A stretch of DNA of 32,848 bases from Bacteroidales bacterium (GTDB lineage: Bacteria; Bacteroidota; Bacteroidia; Bacteroidales; UBA12077), in NCBI GenBank assembly GCA_027859205.1, contig JAQIBH010000195.1:1-32848 (forward strand), written 5' to 3'. Below are positions 26,150 through 32,848 of the stretch, piece by piece; the stretch's first letter is position 1; every line of letters starts with the position of its first letter. The notes under the pieces were generated by a model that was given only the letters and a program-made list of their open reading frames with translations, was not told where the DNA came from and made no database searches. A program made the position numbers and the translations under genes.

Positions 26150-26581
26150 CTATTTAAAAATTTTGGAAACTTCACTATATGCCATTGACACGATAGCAAC
26201 AAAAGCCAAAATATATATAGAATAGAGCATCATTCCAGCAAACTTTAATGTAGAATGAACATCGTATTTAACTAAATCAGGATTTTTAATTCCTAAAACT
26301 TCCCCTGAAGCTAAAGCATAAGCTATAACAATTATAACAACTAAAGCAGCAATGCCTAATAAGCCTTTTTTAGCATTTTTTGGATTTGTAATCATTTGAA
26401 TTACAGGAAAAATAACTGTAAATCCAACTGCAATTCCTGTAAGCACATAAGCCCAAACAATAAAGAGGTTTGTAAACCTAGGTACACCGTTAATTTCCTC
26501 ACCACCTGCATAAAACAATAAAGTAAACAATGCAGAAATGGAAAAAAGGACAATTAAAGCTATCCTTAATATCTTATTCAT
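26150..26581 (-). CDS. small four-helix membrane protein of the ExbB/ExbD operon
   Basis: The 143-residue protein has four hydrophobic helices (about 5-25, 38-62, 72-92 and 112-135). It has no enzyme motif. It sits between exbB (6 bases after its stop) and the first exbD, a place where such a protein recurs in Bacteroidota. It is probably an extra inner-membrane part of the energy-transduction complex; this is inferred from position only. Confidence 0.8.
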   Translation of the reverse strand: MNKILRIALIVLFSISALFTLLFYAGGEEINGVPRFTNLFIVWAYVLTGIAVGFTVIFPVIQMITNPKNAKKGLLGIAALVVIIVIAYALASGEVLGIKNPDLVKYDVHSTLKFAGMMLYSIYILAFVAIVSMAYSEVSKIFK

Positions 26582-26587
26582 AGTTAA

Positions 26588-27424
26588 TTATTTTTTTAGA
26601 TTGTACTTTACTAATATATCAATTAAAGAAATTGAAGCATCTTCCATATCGTTAACAATGCTATCGATCTTTGAAATAATATAGTTATAAAATACTTGAA
26701 GTATAACTGCTACGATCAAACCAGCAACAGTTGTAAGTAAAGCTACCTTAATACCTCCAGCAACAAGTGATGGAGAAATATCACCTGCAGCTTCAATTGA
26801 GTCAAATGCACCAATCATACCAATTACTGTACCCATGAAACCTAACATAGGAGCTGTAGCAATAAATAATGAAATCCAAGTTATACCTTTTTCTAATAGT
26901 CCCATTTGAACACTACCATAAGCAATAACTGATTTCTCAACAACCTCAACTCCTTCATCCATTCTGTCAAGACCTTGATAGAAAATACTTGCAACAGGCC
27001 CTTTTGTATTACGACAAATTTCTTTTGCTGCCTCTACACCACCTTGACTTAAAGCGTCTTCAATAGCCACTAAAAGCTTATTGGTATTAGTTGAAGCAAG
27101 ATTCAAATAAATAATTCTTTCAATAGCAATTGCTAAACCTAAAATTAAACAAAGAAGTACAATACCCATAAATTCAGGCGTACCTTCAATAAATTTAGTC
27201 TTAATCTTTTTGTGTAATCCAGGTTTTTTTTCAACAACAGCAACAACTTCTTCGGTGATTTCTTCTTCAACGATAGTTGTATCTTCCATAACTTCTTCCA
27301 TATCCATAGAATCAGTTTGTTCAACAGTCATTTCATCAGTTGTTTCATCTTGAGCAACTGTGTAGAATGACGATCCTAATAAAAGCATTCCAAAAACTGC
27401 TATAAATGCAAATAATTTTTTCAT
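26588..27424 (-). CDS. exbB: MotA/TolQ/ExbB proton channel family protein
   Basis: The 278-residue protein has a signal-like N-terminus (MKKLFAFIAVFGMLLLGSS) and an acidic linker of about 45 residues. The three-helix channel domain (about 80-278) holds FMGIVLLCLILGLAIAIERIIYL, then APMLGFMGTVIGMIGAFDSI and VALLTTVAGLIVAVILQVFYNY, the family signature. The acidic, probably periplasmic or linker segment is longer than in E. coli ExbB. It is first of a four-gene operon with a small membrane protein and two ExbD subunits. Confidence 0.93.
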   Translation of the reverse strand: MKKLFAFIAVFGMLLLGSSFYTVAQDETTDEMTVEQTDSMDMEEVMEDTTIVEEEITEEVVAVVEKKPGLHKKIKTKFIEGTPEFMGIVLLCLILGLAIAIERIIYLNLASTNTNKLLVAIEDALSQGGVEAAKEICRNTKGPVASIFYQGLDRMDEGVEVVEKSVIAYGSVQMGLLEKGITWISLFIATAPMLGFMGTVIGMIGAFDSIEAAGDISPSLVAGGIKVALLTTVAGLIVAVILQVFYNYIISKIDSIVNDMEDASISLIDILVKYNLKK

Positions 27425-27502
27425 GGTTTGTTTTCTGTTTAAATTATTAACGATTTTTATTTATGTAAAATTATTAAAATATTCACAATTTAAAAACTAT
27501 TG

Positions 27503-27590
27503 CGGAGAAAGAGGGATTCGAACCCACGATACCCTTGCGAGGTATACACGCTTTCCAAGCGTGCGCCTTAAGCCACTCGGCCATTTCTCC
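27503..27590 (-). tRNA. tRNA-Ser (anticodon GGA)
   Basis: The minus strand reads GGAGAAATGGCCGAGTGG at the 5' end and pairs with TTTCTCC at the 3' end. The anticodon stem CACGC/GCGTG encloses TTGGAAA, anticodon GGA. A long variable arm (ACCTCGCAAGGGT) is present as in class II tRNAs, and GGTTCGAATC forms the T arm. It decodes UCC and UCU. Confidence 0.96.
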
Positions 27591-27642
27591 TTCACAAATC
27601 TCCCTCAATTCAGGGGCACAAAATACAAAAAATTAAGTAAAA

Positions 27643-28689
27643 TCAGCTAATTAATTTAGTTATTTCTCCACTTATTGATTGATTTAACATTAATTTAGTT
27701 GTATTGTTATCAAATTTTTGACCGAGTAAATGCATTAATTTAGCAACTGCAGCTTCTGTCGTAATATCGTAACCGCTGATCACTTCTCGTTTTAACAATT
27801 CATTTCCGGTTTCATACTTTGTCATATCGACACTTCCTGCAACACATTGTGTAACATTTAAAATTATTTTATCTTTTTTAAGTATATTATCTATTTCATC
27901 TAAAAACCATTTTTCAGTCGGAGCATTTCCCGAACCATATGTTTCTAAAATAATGGCTTTTACATTTTTTAAATTAAAAATTGTATGTATTGTTTCTTGA
28001 TTTATTCCTGGAAAAATTTTTAAAACTACTATTCTAGTATCAAGTTGGGTATGAATAACCAAATCTTTTTTGCTTGTTGAATAATGAATCGCTCCATAAT
28101 TAAACTTTAGATTTATTCCTGCTTCCGCAAGATTAGGATAATTAGGTGATTCAAAAGCATTAAAATGCTCTGAATTATATTTTGTTGTCCTGTTACCTCT
28201 CATTAGTTTATTCTCGAAATAAATACATACTTCTGGTGCAAGTGGTTGGCCGTTCTTCTCAGATGCTGCAATCTCAATTGCTGATATTAAATTTTCTTTC
28301 CCATCTGTTCTCAAAGTTCCAATGGGCAATTGAGATCCTGTGAAAATTACAGGTTTATCAAGATTTTCAAGCATAAAACTTAATGCAGAAGCAGAATATG
28401 CCATAGTATCTGTTCCATGTAGAATCACAAATCCGTCATATTTCTTATAGTTTTCTTTTATCAATTTAACTAATTTCACCCAAACATCTGGATTTAAATT
28501 AGATGAATCGATAATTGGTGAAAAAGAAATAGTAGAAAGATTAAATCCAAAGCGTTTTAATTCCGGTACTTCATTTAGAATTTGATCGAAATCAAAAGAG
28601 GATAAAACTCCTGATTCAGAATCCTTTATCATACCAATGGTACCACCAGTATAAATTATCAAAATAGATTTTGTTCTTATATCCACCAT
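27643..28689 (-). CDS. ansA: type I L-asparaginase
   Basis: The 348-residue protein begins with IIYTGGTIGMI (active-site Thr in the TGGT motif) and has the second triad motif VILHGTDTMAYSASAL (Thr93, Asp94). No signal peptide is present, so it is the cytoplasmic, low-affinity type rather than the periplasmic type II. It converts asparagine to aspartate and ammonia. It starts 5 bases after the TatD stop, so the two form an operon. Confidence 0.93.
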   Translation of the reverse strand: MVDIRTKSILIIYTGGTIGMIKDSESGVLSSFDFDQILNEVPELKRFGFNLSTISFSPIIDSSNLNPDVWVKLVKLIKENYKKYDGFVILHGTDTMAYSASALSFMLENLDKPVIFTGSQLPIGTLRTDGKENLISAIEIAASEKNGQPLAPEVCIYFENKLMRGNRTTKYNSEHFNAFESPNYPNLAEAGINLKFNYGAIHYSTSKKDLVIHTQLDTRIVVLKIFPGINQETIHTIFNLKNVKAIILETYGSGNAPTEKWFLDEIDNILKKDKIILNVTQCVAGSVDMTKYETGNELLKREVISGYDITTEAAVAKLMHLLGQKFDNNTTKLMLNQSISGEITKLIS

Positions 28690-28694
28690 ATAAT

Positions 28695-29462
28695 TTACAA
28701 CTTAAATAGTTGTTTTGCATTAAAAGTGGTTTTTTCTGCCACTTCTTCTAATGTAATATTTTTAATTTCGGCAATTTTTTTTGCAATGTGAATAAGATTT
28801 GCACTTTCGTTCCTTTTTCCCCTATTTGGGACAGGCGCCAAATATGGTGAATCTGTTTCTAAAACGATATGATTTATATCAATATTATGCACAACCTTAT
28901 TTAAATCTGAATTTTTAAATGTAACAATACCTCCTATTCCAATTTTAAAACCCCATTCTATAATACTTTCAGCCTGAATTTTATTTCCTGTAAAAGCATG
29001 AAAAACTCCATAAAGATTATCATCTATTACCTCATCCATTATTTTAAATATTTCATCAAATGATTCCCGAGCGTGTATAACAATTGGTAAATCATATTTT
29101 TTAGCTAAATCAATTTGATATCTAAATGCATCCTCTTGCTGAATGATAAATGTTTTATCCCAATATAAGTCAATTCCTATTTCTCCAATTGCATAAAATT
29201 TTCTTTTTTTAAGCCAAAATTCAACATACTCAAGTTCCTTTTTATAATTTTCATTTACTGATGTAGGATGTAATCCCATCATAGGATAACAAAAATCAGG
29301 ATATTTTGAAGCTATATCCAACAAAGAATCTATTGTTGCTGAATCGACGTTAGGAAGCAAAATTTTTTCTACACCATTTTTTTTAGCGTTTATTACAACC
29401 TGAGCACGATCTGTATCAAACTCCAACAAAAATAAATGTGAATGTGTATCTATTAATTGCAT
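28695..29462 (-). CDS. TatD family metal-dependent hydrolase
   Basis: The 255-residue TIM-barrel protein has the metal motif DTHSHL at the N-terminus, GEIGIDLYWD, PIVIHARES, GVFHAFTGN and LETDSPYLAPVPNRGK, all in the order of the TatD/YcfH/YjjV group. These proteins act as 3' to 5' or endo-DNases and in removing damaged nucleic acid ends. It is first of a two-gene operon with asparaginase. Confidence 0.93.
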   Translation of the reverse strand: MQLIDTHSHLFLLEFDTDRAQVVINAKKNGVEKILLPNVDSATIDSLLDIASKYPDFCYPMMGLHPTSVNENYKKELEYVEFWLKKRKFYAIGEIGIDLYWDKTFIIQQEDAFRYQIDLAKKYDLPIVIHARESFDEIFKIMDEVIDDNLYGVFHAFTGNKIQAESIIEWGFKIGIGGIVTFKNSDLNKVVHNIDINHIVLETDSPYLAPVPNRGKRNESANLIHIAKKIAEIKNITLEEVAEKTTFNAKQLFKL

Positions 29463-29582
29463 GTAATTTTTTAAGCGCTACAAACATAAAAAAATTCTTT
29501 TTTATTATTCAGATTCCGTGGTTAAAATTGTATAATATTTTCATAAATTATATATATGATAAACTTATTAGGCTATACCCTA

Positions 29583-29615
29583 AAAAAACAAAAAGGGAGA
29601 CAAAAAATGTCTCCC
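29583..29615 (-). terminator. intrinsic terminator of gdhA
   Basis: GGGAGACA (29595-29602) pairs with TGTCTCCC (29608-29615) around five A residues. On the minus strand a T-rich run follows (TTTTTGTTTTTTTA). It lies 24 bases behind the gdhA stop. Confidence 0.82.
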
Positions 29616-29639
29616 TCAATATATATTAAGATAAATTAA

Positions 29640-30980
29640 TTATACAGCACCTTGAGCAAGCATTGCCTCTGCTACTTTTACAAATCCACCGATATTAGCA
29701 CCGTTAACATAGTTAATAAATCCGCTGGAGTCTTTACCAAACTTTTCACAAGTTGCATGAATATCTTTCATAATCTGATGTAATCTTTGGTCTACTTCTT
29801 CTCTGGTCCAGCTTAATCTCAAGCTATTTTGTGACATTTCTAAACCAGAAACCGCAACGCCACCGGCATTAGCAGCTTTCCCAGGACCATAAAGAATTTT
29901 ATTCTCAATGTAAACTTCAACTGCTTCTGGTGTCGAAGGCATATTTGCACCTTCAGAAATTACGAAACATCCATTAGCAACAAGAACTTTAGCTTCTTCC
30001 TCATTAAGTTCATTTTGAGTAGCACATGGAAGAGCCACATCACATTTTATTTCCCAAGGACGTTTTCCTTCGTAATACTCACAACCATATTGGTCAGCAT
30101 ATTCTTTAATCCGACCGCGCTTAATATTCTTAAGTTCCATTATATAAGCTAATTTCTCAGAGTCTATTCCGTTTGGATCATGAATAAATCCTGCAGAATC
30201 GGATACAGTAACAACTTTACCGCCAAGCTCATTTACCTTTTCAGTAGCATATTGAGCAACGTTTCCTGAACCTGATACCGTAACTACCTTACCTTTAAAG
30301 CTATCCCCTCTAGTTTTTAACATTTCTTCTGCAAAATAAACTGCTCCATAACCAGTAGCTTCAGGGCGGATCACACTTCCACCGTACTGAATACCTTTTC
30401 CAGTAAGGACACCAACAAACTCATTTCTGATACGCTTATACTGACCAAACATATAACCTATTTCGCGCCCACCAACACCAATATCACCAGCAGGAATATC
30501 TGTATTCGCACCAATATGCTTGCAAAGTTCTGTCATAAAACTTTGGCAAAAACGCATTACTTCGTTATCTGATTTTCCTTTTGGATCAAAATCAGAACCA
30601 CCTTTACCACCACCCATTGGAAGTGTTGTTAAACTATTTTTTAATACTTGTTCAAAAGCTAAAAACTTAAGAATACTCAAATTTACAGTTGGGTGAAATC
30701 TTAGTCCGCCTTTGTATGGGCCAATCGCGCTATTCATTTCAATACGATATCCTTTGTTAATTTGAATTTCTCCTTTATCGTCCAACCAAGGAACTCTAAA
30801 CAATATAACTCTTTCCGGCTCTGCTATTCTTTCAAGAACTTTAGCATGTTTGTACTTTGGATTCTCCTCGATGTAAGGAATAAGAGATTCGGCTACCTCC
30901 TGCACTGCCTGATGAAATTCGTTTTCATTTGCATTTTTGGCAATAATTTGAGCCATGAATTGTTCTACACGTGGATCCAT
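29640..30980 (-). CDS. gdhA: glutamate dehydrogenase (NADP-type), first copy
   Basis: The 446-residue protein is the length of hexameric GDH. Substrate-binding GPYKGGLRFHP and catalytic Lys126 in LPMGGGKGGSDFDP are present. The Rossmann region holds TVSGSGNVAQYATEKVNELGGKVVTVSDSAGF, close to the NADP-dependent enzyme of E. coli, so assimilation of ammonia is the likely direction. A second GDH lies about 1.6 kb upstream, beyond dprA, on the same strand. Confidence 0.95.
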   Translation of the reverse strand: MDPRVEQFMAQIIAKNANENEFHQAVQEVAESLIPYIEENPKYKHAKVLERIAEPERVILFRVPWLDDKGEIQINKGYRIEMNSAIGPYKGGLRFHPTVNLSILKFLAFEQVLKNSLTTLPMGGGKGGSDFDPKGKSDNEVMRFCQSFMTELCKHIGANTDIPAGDIGVGGREIGYMFGQYKRIRNEFVGVLTGKGIQYGGSVIRPEATGYGAVYFAEEMLKTRGDSFKGKVVTVSGSGNVAQYATEKVNELGGKVVTVSDSAGFIHDPNGIDSEKLAYIMELKNIKRGRIKEYADQYGCEYYEGKRPWEIKCDVALPCATQNELNEEEAKVLVANGCFVISEGANMPSTPEAVEVYIENKILYGPGKAANAGGVAVSGLEMSQNSLRLSWTREEVDQRLHQIMKDIHATCEKFGKDSSGFINYVNGANIGGFVKVAEAMLAQGAV

Positions 30981-31026
30981 AATTTTTTTTTAGGTTTTTA
31001 GTTAGTAATTTATGGTTTGATGTTAA

Positions 31027-31034
31027 CAAACTTA
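31027..31034 (-). promoter_or_regulatory. -7-type promoter box upstream of gdhA
   Basis: TAAGTTTG fits TAnnTTTG and lies about 47 bases ahead of the gdhA start. A good -33 element at the standard distance is missing. Confidence 0.35.
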
Positions 31035-31171
31035 TGCAAAAAAAACTAAAAGAAAATATGCTAATACATAAAATTCACTGTTAACAAAATAACAAAACTG
31101 ATTATCCTCCTGTACTTTACAACCAGTATGGACTTAAGACATCACTTGTTTTACAACTCTCCTAACCTAAA

Positions 31172-32293
31172 TCATAAATATATTGGAGAAATCAATTTGT
31201 ATTTTTTACCCGGCAATGTTCTTACAACACCCATAAACTCTAAGTTTAATAATATTGGAGATACTTTACTTGTTGACATATTGGATTTTAGACATATTGT
31301 ATCGATAGGAAGCTCACTGAATTCCTTGAGAATTTCAGCAATAATTTTTTCTTCATTACTCAAATTAACGAACAAATCTCTTTGTACAGCGTCTTTATCT
31401 TTTTTTCCAGGTTCCCATCCCAGCATATATTCTAAATCCTCAATTGAAGTTAGCATTGCTGCTTTATTTGCTTTGATTAAACTATTACAACCTTTAGAGT
31501 AAGTATCAGATACTCGACCGGGAACGGCAAAAACATCACGATTATATGAATTGGCTATGTCGGCAGTGATCAAAGATCCTCCTTTTTCGCCCGATTCAAT
31601 AACAATTGTTGCATCTGATAAACCAGCTATAATCCTGTTACGTTTAATAAAATTGGCTTTATCACGAATGGATTTACTTGGAAAATCAGTTATCAGCATA
31701 CCTTGATTCAGAATATCTCTTGCAAACTTTTTATGCGATGCCGGATATATAATATCCAATCCGTGACCCAAAACAGCAATGGTTTTCATTCCATTATCTA
31801 ATGCTGCTTGATGTGCAATAGCATCAATGCCATAAGCCAAACCACTTACAATTATTGGGTTATGATCTCGTTCTTTCAAATCTCTAATTAATTTTTTACA
31901 GAAAGCTATCCCTTCATTTGTAGCCTTACGCGTTCCGACAATACTAAGAACTTTTCGAGAATTCAGATCCACATCACCCAATGTATATATTAATATTGGG
32001 GCGTCTTCACAGTGCTTTAATCTTTCAGGATAGTTTTTATCGAGATAAAAAATCGGAGTAATTTTATTCTTTTTGATAAAAGAAATTTCTTCTTCAGCCT
32101 TTGGTATTACATTAGAATTTACTATTAAATTAGCAAGTACTGATCCAATGCCCGGTATTTTAATTAGATTCTTTTTCGACTCTGTAAATACACCTTCGAA
32201 ACTCCCAACATAAGACACTAGTTTTTTTGCTGTAATATGCCCTACTTTAGGAATAAGGCTAAGTGCTATTTTATACTTTAAATTATCAATCAC
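31172..32293 (-). CDS. dprA: DNA-processing protein DprA
   Basis: The 373-residue protein has an N-terminal helix-hairpin-helix-like part (IALSLIPKVGHITAKKLVSY). The Rossmann core (about 85-290) has IVGTRKATNEG, IVSGLAYGIDAIAHQAAL, TIAVLGHGLDIIYPASHKKFA, ESGEKGGSLITADIA and VFAVPGRV. A short C-terminal winged-helix segment follows. It loads RecA onto incoming single-stranded DNA during transformation. The gene is ubiquitous and does not by itself prove competence. Confidence 0.95.
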   Translation of the reverse strand: MIDNLKYKIALSLIPKVGHITAKKLVSYVGSFEGVFTESKKNLIKIPGIGSVLANLIVNSNVIPKAEEEISFIKKNKITPIFYLDKNYPERLKHCEDAPILIYTLGDVDLNSRKVLSIVGTRKATNEGIAFCKKLIRDLKERDHNPIIVSGLAYGIDAIAHQAALDNGMKTIAVLGHGLDIIYPASHKKFARDILNQGMLITDFPSKSIRDKANFIKRNRIIAGLSDATIVIESGEKGGSLITADIANSYNRDVFAVPGRVSDTYSKGCNSLIKANKAAMLTSIEDLEYMLGWEPGKKDKDAVQRDLFVNLSNEEKIIAEILKEFSELPIDTICLKSNMSTSKVSPILLNLEFMGVVRTLPGKKYKLISPIYL

Positions 32294-32378
32294 TATTAAT
32301 CATTTATAAATTATTACATGAAATTAAAGAAAAAAAATGATTGTCCATAACATTCCTAAATAAATGCTATAAAGTATA

Positions 32379-32466
32379 TCATTCTTGTGAAAGTAGGAAT
32401 CTAATGTAAGGAAACCTTAGATTCCGCAACACCTGCCTGACGGCAGTCAGGAGTGCGGAATGACAG
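32379..32466. repeat. intergenic palindromic repeat of the TCATTC...GGAATGACA type
   Basis: TCATTCTTGTGAAAGTAGGAATC begins a region with nested inverted repeats. GGAATCTAA (32396-32404) pairs with TTAGATTCC (32417-32425). ATTCCGCA (32421-32428) pairs with TGCGGAAT (32454-32461) and encloses CCTGCCTGACGGCAGTCAGG. The TCATTC...GGAATGACA frame is the form of dispersed repeats seen in many bacterial genomes. With the two hairpins below it fills most of the 339-base space between dprA and the next gene, where no coding frame is seen. Confidence 0.7.
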
Positions 32467-32521
32467 TAAGGTTATTGTTTATTTTTAGTAGAATAACGGA
32501 TATACATTAAAAATAATTTAT

Positions 32522-32556
32522 AAAAAAAGAAGGTACCCAAAAGAGAGTACCTTCTT
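32522..32556 (-). terminator. intrinsic terminator of the second gdh gene
   Basis: AAGAAGGTAC (32527-32536) pairs with GTACCTTCTT (32547-32556) with a 10-base loop. On the minus strand seven T residues follow. Confidence 0.8.
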
Positions 32557-32577
32557 ACCATAAATTACAAACCTATC

Positions 32578-32610
32578 TACCCTGCCTGCCGGCAGGCGAC
32601 AGGCAGGGTA
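32578..32610. repeat. GC-rich palindrome TACCCTGCCTG...CAGGCAGGGTA
   Basis: An 11-bp perfect stem (32578-32588 with 32600-32610) encloses CCGGCAGGCGA, in DNA that is otherwise very AT-rich. It is a relative of the CCTGCCTG palindromes at 9597 and 32432. It stands between the stop of the second gdh and its terminator, so it would be transcribed into that mRNA's 3' end. Confidence 0.7.
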
Positions 32611-32632
32611 AAAACTAGCAATTATTATTTAA

Positions 32633-32848
32633 TTAAATAATCCCTTGATCTAACATTGCATTAGCTACTTTTAAGAAACCTGCAATATTTGCTCCTTTCA
32701 CGTAATCAACATGTCCGTCAGTTCCTGTGCCATATTTAACACAAGCTTCGTGAATACTGCACATAATTGAGTGTAATTTTTCGTCAACTTCTTCTCTACT
32801 CCAACTTAATTTCATAGAGTTTTGAGACATTTCTAATCCTGATGTTGC
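32633..32848 (-). CDS. glutamate dehydrogenase, second copy, C-terminal end only
   Basis: The frame is open to the window edge and ends at 32633. The visible 71 residues begin ATSGLEMSQNSMKLSWSREEVDE. They include YVKGANIAGFLKVANAMLDQG and match the C-terminus of the first copy at about 39 of 65 aligned positions, counted by eye. It is a divergent paralogue rather than a recent duplicate. Whether it uses NAD or NADP depends on the part outside the window. Confidence 0.92.
   Translation of the reverse strand, partial: ATSGLEMSQNSMKLSWSREEVDEKLHSIMCSIHEACVKYGTGTDGHVDYVKGANIAGFLKVANAMLDQGII

Noticed and set aside
32378-32632. CRISPR array or insertion sequence in the repeat-rich spacer before the second gdh
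   Set aside because: No regular repeat-spacer units and no transposase frame; the repeats are single palindromes of different sizes.

Overview
The window comes from an AT-rich member of the Bacteroidota, probably of the Bacteroidales/Marinilabiliales type; I cannot name a genus. The evidence is the purN < > acpP-fabF-rnc cluster ending in an IPExxxVDY-family gene, an RprX/RprY two-component pair, an ExbB-membrane protein-ExbD-ExbD operon, promoter-like TAnnTTTG boxes, and many small secreted or beta-barrel-like proteins. Most genes lie on the minus strand. Housekeeping content dominates. The accessory signals are a group II intron end, a pair of tiny peptide genes beside a sensor kinase, and dispersed GC-rich palindromes.

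Layout. 1-142: the 5' end of a group IIC intron (minus strand, cut by the window edge), inserted directly behind an intrinsic terminator. 220-6811: an unknown secreted protein, an M3 oligopeptidase, a plus-strand pair (Rossmann-type unknown plus Cof-type HAD phosphatase), a small beta-barrel-like protein, a PaaI-type thioesterase and a NimA-like flavin protein. 6853-9543: a TPR sensor histidine kinase preceded by two paralogous 36-residue acidic Pro/Gly-rich peptide genes. One of these has a textbook double-glycine export leader. 9597-13290: a palindromic repeat, a SPOUT RNA methyltransferase, 5-formyl-THF cyclo-ligase, rprY-rprX, and a possible small RNA on the plus strand. 13298-16835: the IPExxxVDY protein, rnc, fabF, acpP and divergent purN. 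16934-21332: a secreted EF-hand-like protein with a long Ser/Arg/Asn tail, a lipoprotein, an M23 peptidase-like protein and a YitT-type membrane protein. 21351-24440: leuS, then tRNA-Arg(UCG) on the plus strand. 24459-27590: a small secreted protein, the ExbB/ExbD energy-transduction operon and tRNA-Ser(GGA). 27643-32848: asparaginase I, TatD, glutamate dehydrogenase, DprA, a palindromic intergenic repeat and the C-terminal end of a second glutamate dehydrogenase.

How they work together. Fatty-acid synthesis (AcpP, FabF) is grouped with RNase III, as is usual in this phylum. ExbB, two ExbD proteins and a four-helix membrane protein should form a proton-driven motor for TonB-type outer-membrane transport. 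Asparaginase and two glutamate dehydrogenases concern nitrogen and ammonia metabolism.

The most unusual item is the peptide-kinase neighbourhood at 6853-9543. Two short genes share their C-terminal sequence and their 5' leader DNA and look like precursors of an exported acidic peptide. The nearer one lies 46 bp ahead of a periplasmic-TPR histidine kinase. A link between peptide and kinase is inference from position only; no dedicated exporter, modification enzyme or cognate regulator is visible here.
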